From Sphingomonas_E sp042693015 (lineage in GTDB: Bacteria > Pseudomonadota > Alphaproteobacteria > Sphingomonadales > Sphingomonadaceae), in assembly GCF_042693015.1 (NCBI RefSeq), contig NZ_CP170544.1, positions 3,596,001 to 3,660,000 of the forward strand: a stretch of DNA of 64,000 nt, in the 5' to 3' direction. Positions 40,222 to 49,052 of the stretch are shown one piece after another. The notes beneath the pieces are model-generated. The model was not told the DNA's origin, made no database searches, and saw only the letters and a list, made by a program, of their open reading frames with translations. Both the position numbers and the translations under genes were made by a program. The number at the start of each line of letters is the position of its first letter. The first letter of the stretch is position 1.

Positions 40222-41676
40222 TCACCGCCAGAAGCGATTGCGATCCAGCAACTTCTTGCGCGCGTCCTCGCCCTCGGCGATCAGATCGGCGCATCGTACC
40301 GGGTCGATGCGCACAAGCTTCTCGAACTCGTCCATCCCGATCTGGCGCAGCAGATCCGGCGCGGTGACCATGTCGTTCAGCCTTCCCAGCCGGTCCTGCA
40401 GAATTTCCAGCGCGGCGATGAACCTGTCATATCGCTTGCCGGCTTTCCTGCCCGCAAACAGCCCGCAGAAATATTCGCTCGCATAGCGCAACTTCTTGGC
40501 AGCAATGCGCACATGATGGCGCGCTTCGTCGTCGAGTTCATCCAGCTTGCCGGCACGCTTGATCTGCCGACGGAAGCGATCGAGAGCATCCACCGCCAAA
40601 GGCGAGAGCGGCGCTGCCGCCCTTGGCGACGACATTGCGGCGCCCGTCGCGATCCACTCCGCCAGATCGATCATCAAGCCGCGCGTGCGCGCGGAATCGA
40701 ATGCGGCAACCGCGGCGTCATAGGCCGCCCGGCGCGTCCGCTCCAGCGACGCGCGATCCTCCTCGGGCAAGCCATCCAGCAAGACATCCAGACCGCGCGC
40801 CTGCGACAATGCATTGCCGAGACGGCGCAGTCCGTCAGCCAGTTCTTTCCGACGTTCGACACCTTTTAGCATCGGCCTGAAGGTCGACAGGGCCGAGCGC
40901 AACCGCCGCAGTGCGACCCTCGCTTGATGAAGTGCCCGCGCATTGCGGTTCGCCAGAAACAGGGCTTCGTTCAACCGGAACTGCTTGATGCAGGCCTTGA
41001 CGATGGCCGCGAACCCCTCGCCCGCCGTCGTGCCGGCCGCCAGATTCAATTGCCCGGCCTTGCTGGCCTTGCAATCCTCCTGATCGACGAGCCGGTAACC
41101 GCGTTCGGACTTGCTGAGAACGCCACAGCGCAACGGCGCGATCGCATCCAGACGCCGCGCAAATTCGAACAAGGCGGCCGGCGGCCCGTCCTTGAGTTCG
41201 AGTTCCAACTCGCAAAAGGATCGGGTGGAGCCTTCGGCGCTCACCGATCCGTGATCGATGGCGAGTTCAAACCTGGCACCGCCTTGCTCGACGTCGTAGA
41301 TTCGCCGACTGACCACAACCTCGAACAGCGGCCCCACCGCCGCCGCATCGAAGCCGTCGAGCCAGGCGCCGAGCGGCAAGACGTCGTCGATCACAATGGC
41401 GTTGTCCGGGATTTCCCGCTCCCATTCCTTTCGCGCGAACAGACCGACTGCGGGCGCGTCGGTAGCCTTCAGCGTCTGTATATATCGTTCGCCGTCATGG
41501 CGAACGCGCAAGGAAAGCCCCACGCTCCGCAAGGCATGGTCGCGGGTGTCGAAATAGATTGAATGGAGATTTTTCTGTTGCGACGGGAGTTCGGCAAGCA
41601 GAGGCGACGCTTCGATTGCCGCCGCCGCATCCGGCGCAGCATCAAGTTTCAGTTCGAGCTCGTCGTTGTAGATCAC
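40222..41676 (-). CDS. CYTH and CHAD domain-containing protein
   Basis: 484 aa. CYTH (residues 1-200) begins with the triphosphate-tunnel motif ELELK (residues 6-10) and continues LRVRHDGERYIQTLK and FELAIDHGSV, giving an inorganic triphosphatase fold. The C-terminal CHAD domain (about 225-480) carries His/Arg/Lys-rich helices (HQARVALRRLRSALSTF; HHVRIAAKKLRYASEYF) that bind polyphosphate. The combination acts on polyphosphate or inorganic triphosphate. GTG at 41676 is chosen because AGGAGGAGG lies upstream; the longer frame to 41706 is less likely. Located between two MucR genes. Confidence 0.9.
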   Translation of the reverse strand: MIYNDELELKLDAAPDAAAAIEASPLLAELPSQQKNLHSIYFDTRDHALRSVGLSLRVRHDGERYIQTLKATDAPAVGLFARKEWEREIPDNAIVIDDVLPLGAWLDGFDAAAVGPLFEVVVSRRIYDVEQGGARFELAIDHGSVSAEGSTRSFCELELELKDGPPAALFEFARRLDAIAPLRCGVLSKSERGYRLVDQEDCKASKAGQLNLAAGTTAGEGFAAIVKACIKQFRLNEALFLANRNARALHQARVALRRLRSALSTFRPMLKGVERRKELADGLRRLGNALSQARGLDVLLDGLPEEDRASLERTRRAAYDAAVAAFDSARTRGLMIDLAEWIATGAAMSSPRAAAPLSPLAVDALDRFRRQIKRAGKLDELDDEARHHVRIAAKKLRYASEYFCGLFAGRKAGKRYDRFIAALEILQDRLGRLNDMVTAPDLLRQIGMDEFEKLVRIDPVRCADLIAEGEDARKKLLDRNRFWR

Positions 41677-41902
41677 GAGGCCCGGCCTCCTCCTCTGCGA
41701 GGGCACACATCACTTAACGCATGTCAAGCCGCAGCGCACGCGGTTCGCCAATATCAGTTCTCAGCGGAACGGGACGCCAGAAAGGCATCGTGACTCATCA
41801 TGGCTGGAATATCATAGTATTATGAGCGGAATCGCGTTAGAATGAAAATAACTATTCGGCCCCGCGAGCCGACTCTCGGCAGCATCGACATTGGAGAATG
41901 GC

Positions 41903-42373
41903 ATGACTGACGACCGCAATGCAGCGCTGATCGAACTTACAGCAGATATCGTCTCGGCACATCTGTCGAACAACAATGTTGCCGCAGGCGATGTGCCGGT
42001 GCTGATTCGTTCGGTGCATGACGCGCTGGCCAAGGCTGCCGGCGGAAATGGCGCTGCAGGCGGCGAAGCGGATCGGCCGGTGCCCGTGGTCGGGATCCGC
42101 AAGTCGCTGTCGAACCCGGAGCACATCATCAGCCTGATCGACGGCAAGCCCTATAAGAGCCTCAAGCGGCATATCACCCGCCACGGCTATACGCCCGAAA
42201 GCTATCGCGAGGCCTTCGGCCTGCCGGCCAGTTACCCGATGGTCGCTCCGGCCTATAGCGAGCGCCGCCGCGCGGTCGCGAAGGAACTCGGCCTCGGCCG
42301 CAAGAAGGGCCAGCGCCCTGCCGCGAAGGCGACCACTTCACGACGCCCGCGAAAGCCCGCCACACCGAACTGA
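41903..42373 (+). CDS. MucR family transcriptional regulator (copy 2)
   Basis: 156 aa, paralogue of 39691-40167: shared NxxLIELTADIVSAHLSNN and the core IISLIDGKPYKSLKRHITRHGYTPESYREAFGLPASYPMVAPAYSERRRAVA, with a basic tail. By eye roughly two-thirds identical in the core. The first zinc-finger Cys is again absent. ATG at 41903 has GGAGAATGGC just upstream. A conserved pair of MucR genes may cross-regulate; MucR autoregulates in rhizobia. Convergent with BluB, 22 bp away. Confidence 0.92.
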   Translation: MTDDRNAALIELTADIVSAHLSNNNVAAGDVPVLIRSVHDALAKAAGGNGAAGGEADRPVPVVGIRKSLSNPEHIISLIDGKPYKSLKRHITRHGYTPESYREAFGLPASYPMVAPAYSERRRAVAKELGLGRKKGQRPAAKATTSRRPRKPATPN

Positions 42374-42394
42374 TCGCGAAGGACCGGCAACGTA

Positions 42395-43042
42395 TCAGCG
42401 GTCGATGATGTTGCCGGGCCAATCGTCGCGCCCCTGCCATCCGCGCCGTTCCAGTTCGGGCACGGTCGATGCTGCATCTGCGTAACCGATGCAAAGCAGA
42501 GCCATGAAGTGCCAGGAGGGCTGCACGGAGAGCAGTTCGGAAACCTTGGCAGGATCGACGATCGACACCCAACCGACGCCAATGTCGGCCGCGCGGGCGG
42601 CAAGCCAAAGGCTGTGGATTGCCATCACCGTCGAGTAACGCAGTGCTTCCGGCATGGTCGCGATGCCGAGGCCGAAACCTGCTCCTGGCGCTTCGTCCGA
42701 ATAGACCGCGACGATCTCGGGCGCTTCGCGCAATCCATGCAATTTGAGCGAGTGGTAGAGCGTCTTGCGATCGCCCGGCGCGTAACGAGCGCCGGCACGT
42801 TCGGCCTCCGCATCGACATGTCCGGCCAACGTCTCACGCAAGACGGCGGATTTGACGCGAACGAATCGCCAAGGCTGAGCATTGCCGACCGAGGGCGCCA
42901 GTGATGCCAAATGGAGCAGTTCTTCCAACGCTCCGTCCGGCAAAGGATCGGTGCGGAAATGCCGCACGTCCCGCCGCCATGCGAACAATCTGGCGAGATC
43001 CGCCCGGAAGTCGTCACTGAATTCGGGTGCGTGGGGCGGCAA
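42395..43042 (-). CDS. bluB: 5,6-dimethylbenzimidazole synthase (BluB)
   Basis: 215 aa. FMN-consuming enzyme that makes the lower ligand of vitamin B12. Family features: FSDDFRADLARLFAWRRDVRHF at the N-terminus, LASLAPSVGNAQPWRFVRV near residue 55, and a C-terminal RGWQGRDDWPGNII. The nitroreductase fold and missing typical NAD(P)H site fit BluB. TTG at 43042 with GAGG upstream is my start; another TTG lies at 43102. No cobalamin riboswitch was found nearby, and the other cob genes are absent here. Confidence 0.88.
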   Translation of the reverse strand: MPPHAPEFSDDFRADLARLFAWRRDVRHFRTDPLPDGALEELLHLASLAPSVGNAQPWRFVRVKSAVLRETLAGHVDAEAERAGARYAPGDRKTLYHSLKLHGLREAPEIVAVYSDEAPGAGFGLGIATMPEALRYSTVMAIHSLWLAARAADIGVGWVSIVDPAKVSELLSVQPSWHFMALLCIGYADAASTVPELERRGWQGRDDWPGNIIDR

Positions 43043-43140
43043 TTTCGAACCTCGTGAGCAGCGTGCAAAGGCAGCGCAACACGATATTCCGGCCGCCGGC
43101 AAGCGCCATCTAACGACGCAAATCCACGCCGGCGGCGGGC

Positions 43141-43166
43141 AAAAAAAAGCCCCGCCGGAGCGGGGC
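43141..43166 (-). terminator. Intrinsic terminator for the 28-codon gene
   Basis: Minus strand: stem GCCCCGC TCCG GCGGGGC followed by TTTTTTTT. It is the clearest Rho-independent terminator in the window and lies 30 bp past the stop of the small gene at 43197-43283; its only possible client on this strand is that gene. Confidence 0.85.
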
Positions 43167-43196
43167 TTCCATCAAATCGATTCGGTCAAACCGATT

Positions 43197-43283
43197 TCAG
43201 CGCCACTGGCCGCCACCGAAGATCCAATCCCAGATGCTGCGAACCGGCTGAGTACCGCGAACCTGACCCGTCTTGTTTACCAT
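43197..43283 (-). CDS. Candidate 28-aa peptide gene of unknown function
   Basis: ATG at 43283 after GGGGGATATC; 28 residues, then TGA. The peptide begins MVNKTGQVRGTQPVRS and ends IWDWIFGGGQWR: a polar, basic first half and an aromatic, Gly-rich second half with three Trp. No signal peptide. It has its own promoter with operator-like palindrome, a leader, and its own strong terminator, so it is transcribed as a small monocistronic RNA of about 190 bases. It could encode a membrane-active or signalling peptide, or the RNA itself may be the product. Neighbours are bluB and an EAL phosphodiesterase gene, with MucR paralogues nearby. Confidence 0.6.
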   Translation of the reverse strand: MVNKTGQVRGTQPVRSIWDWIFGGGQWR

Positions 43284-43330
43284 GATATCCCCCGTGTTCC
43301 GCGGGCGAGCCAACGGCTCCCGCGAGAGGG

Positions 43331-43359
43331 CATTTACCATTAATGGTAATAGTTAACAA
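43331..43359 (-). promoter_or_regulatory. Promoter with perfect 16-bp palindrome upstream of the 28-codon gene
   Basis: Minus strand: -35 TTGTTA (43354-43359), 17-base spacer, -10 TAAATG (43331-43336). A perfect palindrome TTACCATTAATGGTAA (43334-43349) lies between and partly in the -10, the classic place for a repressor. A hairpin GAGCC/GGCTC lies in the leader. The repressor is not known; AT-rich sites are typical of MucR. Confidence 0.55.
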
Positions 43360-43372
43360 GGCGATAATCATA

Positions 43373-45688
43373 TCAGGCGGCGGACTCGATCTCCCCTGGC
43401 ATCAGCAAGCTCAGCAGCGCTGCAATCGGCATTGGCCGGCCGGTATGGTAACCCTGGACATAATCGCACTGCATGCGGCGAAGCTCGGCCAGCGTCGCCG
43501 CGTTCTCGACGCCTTCGGCAACCACCTTGCGACCCAGGGAATGAGCGAGCTGAATCGTCGAGTGCACCATGATTCGGTCGCTCTGCGACTTATCGAGCAT
43601 GCCGATGAAGCTGCGGTCGATCTTGATCTCGCCCGCCGGAATCTTCTTCAGATATTCGAGCGTCGACAGCCCGGTGCCATAATCGTCGATCGAAAGCTGA
43701 ACCCCCATCGCGCTCAACCGCTGGAGATTCGCGAAGGATTCGTCGGCACTCGCGATCGCAGTGGTCTCCGTCACCTCAAGCGTGAGCAGTTCCGGCGCGA
43801 GACCATGGCGGCTGAGCGTCCGCTCCACCATTCCCACCAGTCCCGGCTTGTCGAGCAGTCGCACCGACAGGTTCACCGCGATGGTGAAACGCTGGCCGCG
43901 ACGATTGATGTGGGCAGCAGTTGCGACGGCAGAGTCCAGGATATGCGCGGTCAGATTCTCGATCCGCCCGCTCCGCTCCGCCGCGACGATGAACTGGCTG
44001 GGAAAGATTTCACCCTTTTCCGGATGCTTCCAGCGCGCCAGAGCCTCGGCACCGATGATGCTATCGTCGCTGATGTCGAGCTTGGGCTGATAGGCGACCC
44101 AGATCTCGCCGCGGTCGATCGCCTGGTCGAGGCGCCCGAGCAGCGACAATTTCCATTCGGCATCCTCCAGCGTAGCGGGGTCGAAGGTCGCCCAGCGCTG
44201 GCCCTCCTTCGCAGCCTCGTCGGCGGCGACCAGCGCGCTCGACACGCGCTGCATCAGCGGCCGCGACGGATCATTGTCGAGCCCGAAGGTGACGGAGAGG
44301 TCGACGAGCTGCGTCGAGACGATCACCGGGCTGCGGAACAGCGCATGCAGGCCGTTGAGCTGTTCGACCAGCGCTTCATCCCGCTGCGCAGGCGCAAGCC
44401 AGATGAAGATGCCCTCATCGGCCTGATATATCGGCGAGCCGATCGCGCCGAAGCTGAACCGGCTGGCAATCTGCTCGACCAGTTCCTTTTCATAATCTTC
44501 CGGCAGCGCGGTGGTGATCTCGGCGAAGTTCTGCACGCGCGCCGCGATGATCGTGCCCTGCGCACCCGCGCCTTCCTGGCGCAGCGCGTTGAGATTGGGC
44601 AGTCCCGATATCGGGTTGGTCAGCCCGCGGACCTGATATTTCCGCCGGACATTGCCATAGAGACGAACGCCCGCAACGACCGTGAGCACGCTCAGCGCGG
44701 GTGTGACTTCAAGGAAGATATGCCGGATCTCCAGGATGACCGGACCGAGCAGGAAGAGGGCATAACCGCTTGCCAAGGCGATTCGTGCCGCCGGACGGTT
44801 GCGGATCGTCAGGAAGGCCGCCGCGAGCGCCGTGGCGATCATCATCGGCGGCAGCCAGCCAAGCATGATCGGACGCCCGGCGCTCAGCGTTTCGGCAGCG
44901 AGGACATGAAAGAAGATGGCCGGGACGAAGGCGTAACCTGGCGCGAAATAATGGTCCACGCTGCCCGACGTCTGCGCGATGATGACGGTCTTGCCGGCGA
45001 TCGCCTTCTCATTGCCGAGCCCCGACAATATGTCACGGGCGCTGACCACGGGAATCGAGCGCACATCGATCGAATAGTCGATCGGGAAGCGGGTTTCCGG
45101 TTCGCCAGGCACACCGCTCAGCAAGCTGGCCAGCGACGGCATCTTTCCGTCGGCCAGCGCCAGCGCATAGGGATGCTCCCAAACCTTGCTGTCGCGCAGC
45201 ACCCACAAATTGGTGTTCGCCGTGCGGGCATATTGGGAGAATCGGGCGATCGGCCGGCTGTCCGCTTCCGCGCCTGAAACCATGTCGACCGAAAGTCGGC
45301 CGGGCAGCGACACCAGCCCTCGCGATGCACGCAACGCCGCTTCAAGCTTCGCATCATCCGCCGGTGTGCCAGCCGCGAAGAGATCGACGCCGAGGTGAAT
45401 ATGCTTGGCCTTGGCTTCGCGGAGCCTGGTGACGATCTCGCCCAGCCGCGCGCGCGGCCACGGCCAGGGACCGATTTCAGCGAGGCTGAGGTCGTCGATC
45501 CCGACCACGACGAACTGGCCGCTGGCGGGGCCGCTGTGCATCTTGGCCCGCACCGTCTTGCCGGCAAATTCGAGCGGTTCGAGCAGGCCGACCACGCCAA
45601 CCACCAGGCCAAAGAGGAGCGCGGCGCAAATTATGCGCAGATTTCGCCCCTTAAACGGCGCGTGTTGAGAGGATGGTGTCGACCCCAT
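43373..45688 (-). CDS. CHASE2 - degenerate GGDEF - EAL c-di-GMP phosphodiesterase
   Basis: 771 aa. N-terminal membrane helix (about 20-38), periplasmic CHASE2 sensor (to about 270), three membrane helices (about 280-345), a GGDEF-like domain (about 375-525) in which the signature is lost (QADEG), and a complete EAL domain (about 535-765): AEALARW, NLSVRLL, LEVTETTA, SIDDYGTG, IKIDRSF, VAEGVE. It should degrade c-di-GMP in response to an extracellular cue. Divergent from a GGDEF cyclase gene (45895), 206 bp apart, so the two enzymes probably act as an opposed pair. Confidence 0.92.
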   Translation of the reverse strand: MGSTPSSQHAPFKGRNLRIICAALLFGLVVGVVGLLEPLEFAGKTVRAKMHSGPASGQFVVVGIDDLSLAEIGPWPWPRARLGEIVTRLREAKAKHIHLGVDLFAAGTPADDAKLEAALRASRGLVSLPGRLSVDMVSGAEADSRPIARFSQYARTANTNLWVLRDSKVWEHPYALALADGKMPSLASLLSGVPGEPETRFPIDYSIDVRSIPVVSARDILSGLGNEKAIAGKTVIIAQTSGSVDHYFAPGYAFVPAIFFHVLAAETLSAGRPIMLGWLPPMMIATALAAAFLTIRNRPAARIALASGYALFLLGPVILEIRHIFLEVTPALSVLTVVAGVRLYGNVRRKYQVRGLTNPISGLPNLNALRQEGAGAQGTIIAARVQNFAEITTALPEDYEKELVEQIASRFSFGAIGSPIYQADEGIFIWLAPAQRDEALVEQLNGLHALFRSPVIVSTQLVDLSVTFGLDNDPSRPLMQRVSSALVAADEAAKEGQRWATFDPATLEDAEWKLSLLGRLDQAIDRGEIWVAYQPKLDISDDSIIGAEALARWKHPEKGEIFPSQFIVAAERSGRIENLTAHILDSAVATAAHINRRGQRFTIAVNLSVRLLDKPGLVGMVERTLSRHGLAPELLTLEVTETTAIASADESFANLQRLSAMGVQLSIDDYGTGLSTLEYLKKIPAGEIKIDRSFIGMLDKSQSDRIMVHSTIQLAHSLGRKVVAEGVENAATLAELRRMQCDYVQGYHTGRPMPIAALLSLLMPGEIESAA

Positions 45689-45894
45689 GCCTGTGTCTTT
45701 GACCTTTCAATCCATTCTTGAACAAAAATCCTTAGCGAAACGGAAACGACACCGTCCGGAACCGCACTTTCCCGGGGTGGCGAGGGGCGGAACCGTCTGA
45801 TAGGCAGCGTGCCCGCAAGGCTTTGATTACTATAATAGGATAACCGTAACGCGTTCCGCGGATGCCGATGCACAGCAGGGGAAAGGGGTAGGCA

Positions 45895-47619
45895 TTGAAA
45901 GTGCGCGTGATTCTCGTCGCCTTGCTGCTGCTTTGCGGTCTCTTCGGCCCGGCTGCGGCCGCGCCCGTCATCCTCCGGATCAACGAGCCGCTGTGCCACG
46001 CCGTTTCGGCGGAGAGCGCCGTCGGAGTTGCGCCCGCCGCAACATCATTCCACTGCGAAGGCGATCCTGCCGGCTATTCCACGGGCACCTTGTGGCTGCG
46101 CACCGATCTGCAGGCCACGCCGCACAAGGACGACGGGTTGACACTGCTCGTCCACCAGACCCGATTCGAACGGCTCGCCGTCACCTTCGCTTATGCCGAC
46201 GGCTCGACGCGGACGGCCGAAGTGCGCGAGGGCGCGTTCGGCACGCATTGGCGCGTCGGCGGCCAGATCGCGTTCGAGGCGCCCGACCGGAATGTCGCAC
46301 TCGTCGGCATGACGATGCGCATCGACAAGCTGGCCAGCCACAACCTGTTGCGCATCCGAATCATGGAAAAGGGCGCCGCCGATACCGAAAGCTCTGTGGT
46401 GGCGGCCCTTATCGGTGGGGCGCTGACGCTGCTGCTGCTGGGTGCACTCTACAATCTGTCGCTCGCGCGTGCGGTGCGGCGGCAGTTCATCGCCTGGCAC
46501 GGCGCCTGGGCCGCCTGCGTGCTGTTGTGGGGCCTGTTGTGGTCGCAACTCGCGCTGCTCGTCGTTCCGCAGGTGGCGGGCGCGCCGGCAGCGCAACTCT
46601 GCACCTTCCTTTCGACGCTCGCGATCACCTTTGCGACGGTCAGCGCGATCACCTCGCTGGAACGGCATTTGCTGCCGCAGGCGGTGCGCATCGGCGGGCT
46701 GATGCTTGGCGTGTCGATCAGCCTGCTCGGCCTGGTGGCAGCGTTCATCCGCACGACCGCGATCGACATGGTGGGCGCGGTGCTTGGCATCCTTATCATC
46801 GCCGATCTGCTGCTGGTGGCGATCTGCATCATCTCGGCCTGGCGCCGCGGCAGCCCCGAGGCGCGGGATTTCGCGCTCGCCTGGGCCCCGCCGATGGCGA
46901 CGTTGGCGCTCACCCAGTTCATCGACATCGGCGATCGCCTGCTCGGCGGCGGCCCGCAGATCGCGGTGCTGATCGCGTCGGCCCTGCAGACCGCCTGGCT
47001 GTCGCTGGCGGTGACGCTGCGTTTCGCGCGGCTGCGCGCCGAACGCGATGCTGCCCGCGCCGCCGAGGCAGAGATGGACGAACTCGCCCGGCGCGATCCG
47101 TTGACCGGGCTGCTCAACCGCCGCGGCTTCATCGATGCGGCGAGCGACGCACTCAATGACGATGAGGAGCAGGGCACCGCGTTCGGGCTGCTGCTGATCG
47201 ACGTCGATCATTTCAAGACGATCAACGATCGCTTCGGCCACGATATCGGCGATGCGGTTCTGCAACGAATCGCCCATCGGCTGCGGCAATGGGAAGGCGA
47301 TATCTGCATCGCCGGCCGCTTCGGTGGGGAGGAATTCATCCTCGCCGTCCGCGGCCTCGGCGCCGGTCCGCTCGGCAAATTCGCCGATCGCGTGCGGATC
47401 GGCATCGCCGATCATGGCTATGCCGATCTGCTACCCGACGGCGCGGGGGTGACCGTCAGCATCGGCATCGCGGATGCGCGTTCCGGCGACAGTTTCGAGG
47501 CGCTCTACAAGACGGCCGATCGGGCGCTCTATGAAGCGAAGCGCGCCGGTCGCAACCGGGTGGCGCACGGCAAGGCAGCGGCTACCGCATCGCCCGGCAA
47601 GGCAGCCAGCCGCGCCTGA
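45895..47619 (+). CDS. Diguanylate cyclase with periplasmic 7TMR-DISM-like sensor
   Basis: 574 aa. Signal sequence (VRVILVALLLLCGLFGPAAA), an extracellular domain of about 130 residues with paired Cys (EPLCHA; SFHCEG), seven membrane helices (about 160-355), a short coiled linker and a GGDEF domain with DPLTGLLNRRGF and an intact FGGEEF. Unlike many cyclases it lacks the inhibitory I-site RxxD at the expected position, so product inhibition may be weak. TTG at 45895 (AAAGGGG upstream) or GTG at 45901 is the start. Produces c-di-GMP; opposed by the divergent EAL protein. Confidence 0.9.
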   Translation: MKVRVILVALLLLCGLFGPAAAAPVILRINEPLCHAVSAESAVGVAPAATSFHCEGDPAGYSTGTLWLRTDLQATPHKDDGLTLLVHQTRFERLAVTFAYADGSTRTAEVREGAFGTHWRVGGQIAFEAPDRNVALVGMTMRIDKLASHNLLRIRIMEKGAADTESSVVAALIGGALTLLLLGALYNLSLARAVRRQFIAWHGAWAACVLLWGLLWSQLALLVVPQVAGAPAAQLCTFLSTLAITFATVSAITSLERHLLPQAVRIGGLMLGVSISLLGLVAAFIRTTAIDMVGAVLGILIIADLLLVAICIISAWRRGSPEARDFALAWAPPMATLALTQFIDIGDRLLGGGPQIAVLIASALQTAWLSLAVTLRFARLRAERDAARAAEAEMDELARRDPLTGLLNRRGFIDAASDALNDDEEQGTAFGLLLIDVDHFKTINDRFGHDIGDAVLQRIAHRLRQWEGDICIAGRFGGEEFILAVRGLGAGPLGKFADRVRIGIADHGYADLLPDGAGVTVSIGIADARSGDSFEALYKTADRALYEAKRAGRNRVAHGKAAATASPGKAASRA

Positions 47620-47624
47620 TCCTG

Positions 47625-49034
47625 CTAAGCCGGCAGGCGGAAGATTTTTCCAGGGTTCATGATGTTCCGCGGGTCCAACGCCAGCTTCACCGCGCGCATC
47701 AGATCGACGGCGTCGCCCAGTTCCGCCTCCAGCGCATCGATCTTGCCGAGGCCGATGCCATGCTCGCCGGTGCAGGTGCCGCCCATCGCCAAGGCGCGCT
47801 CGACCATGACGCTGTTGAGACGCTTGGCCTCCGCCAGTTCCTCGGGCCGATCGGGATCGACCACGAAGACGACGTGGAAATTGCCATCGCCGACATGCCC
47901 CACGATCGGCGCAGGGATAGCGCTCGCCTGGATGTCCGCCTTGGTGGCGAGGATGCATTCGGCAAGCCGGCTGATCGGCACGCAGACGTCTGTCGACCAG
48001 CCCGTCGCGCCAGGGCGAAGCGCGAGCGCGGCATAATAGGCCTGGTGGCGCGCTTTCCACAGCCGGTTGCGTTCCTCGGTCGAGGAGGCCCAGTTGAGCT
48101 CGCCGCCGCCATGGTCGCTGCTGATCGCACCGACAATCTCCACCTGCTCGCGAACATGGGCCTCGGTGCCGTGGAATTCGAAGAACAAAGTGTTCTTTTC
48201 GGCAAGGTCGGTCTTGGCCCATTGGTTGACGGCACGGATCTGGACGTCGTCGAGCAGTTCCACACGCGCCAGCGGCACGCCGATCTGGATCGCCTGGACC
48301 ACGGTAGCGACCGCGCCCTCCAGATCGTCGAACGCGCACACCGCCGACGATATGGTTTCGGGAATGCCGTAGAGCCGGAGCGTCACTTCGGTGATGATGC
48401 CCAGCGTGCCTTCCGCACCGACGAACAGCCGCGTGAGATCGTAGCCGGCGGCGGACTTGCGCGCGCGGTGCGCGGTGGTGATGACGCGGCCATCGGGCGT
48501 CACCACTTTCAGCGCCAGCACATTTTCCCGCATCGTGCCGTAGCGCACTGCATTGGTGCCCGATGCGCGCGTGGAGGCCATGCCCCCCAGGGTAGCGTTC
48601 GCGCCGGGGTCGATCGGGAAGAACAGGCCCTTGTCGCGCAGGAACAGGTTGAGATCCTCGCGGGTGACGCCTGCCTCAACCGTGCAGTCGAGATCCGCCT
48701 CGTTCACCGCGACGATGCGGTTCATGCCCGTCATGTCGATGGTGATGCCGCCGCGCACCGCCGCGATATGGCCTTCGAGCGAGGTGCCCGCGCCATAAGC
48801 GATCACGGGGATGCTGTGCTCGGCGCAGATCGCCACGGCCGCCGCCACCTCTTCAGTCGATTGCGCGAAGAGCACCGCATCGGGGCTGCGCGCAGCATGA
48901 TAGGTTTCGACCTTGCCATGCTGGTCGCGCAGCGCCTGGTTCTGGGTGAAGCGGTCGCCGAACCGATCAGAGAGGGCGGCCACCGCGGCTTCGGGCAGGC
49001 ATGTCGCGGGCGGAGAATCGAGAAGGGTCGTCAT
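47625..49034 (-). CDS. FAD-binding oxidase, D-lactate dehydrogenase / glycolate oxidase GlcD family
   Basis: 469 aa. FAD-binding_4 domain with VIAYGAGTSLEGHI near residue 77 and FPIDPGANATLGGMASTRASG near 140, then a C-terminal FAD-linked oxidase domain with HVGDGNFHVVFVVD near 370 and a metal-binding GGTCTGEHGIGLGK near 415. Oxidises a 2-hydroxy acid such as D-lactate and passes electrons to cytochrome or quinone. ATG at 49034. It is the last gene of an operon led by a TetR regulator and two AhpD/CMD-like genes. The 3' end is 5 bp from the convergent cyclase gene. Confidence 0.92.
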   Translation of the reverse strand: MTTLLDSPPATCLPEAAVAALSDRFGDRFTQNQALRDQHGKVETYHAARSPDAVLFAQSTEEVAAAVAICAEHSIPVIAYGAGTSLEGHIAAVRGGITIDMTGMNRIVAVNEADLDCTVEAGVTREDLNLFLRDKGLFFPIDPGANATLGGMASTRASGTNAVRYGTMRENVLALKVVTPDGRVITTAHRARKSAAGYDLTRLFVGAEGTLGIITEVTLRLYGIPETISSAVCAFDDLEGAVATVVQAIQIGVPLARVELLDDVQIRAVNQWAKTDLAEKNTLFFEFHGTEAHVREQVEIVGAISSDHGGGELNWASSTEERNRLWKARHQAYYAALALRPGATGWSTDVCVPISRLAECILATKADIQASAIPAPIVGHVGDGNFHVVFVVDPDRPEELAEAKRLNSVMVERALAMGGTCTGEHGIGLGKIDALEAELGDAVDLMRAVKLALDPRNIMNPGKIFRLPA

Positions 49035-49052
49035 GCCCACCCCTATACACCC

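Noticed and set aside
39691..42373. Zinc-finger reading of the MucR proteins
   Set aside because: The first Cys of the Ros finger is missing in both copies, so a classical zinc site is not supported.
42395..43042. Cobalamin riboswitch near bluB
   Set aside because: No B12-box-like sequence or long structured leader was found upstream of the gene.
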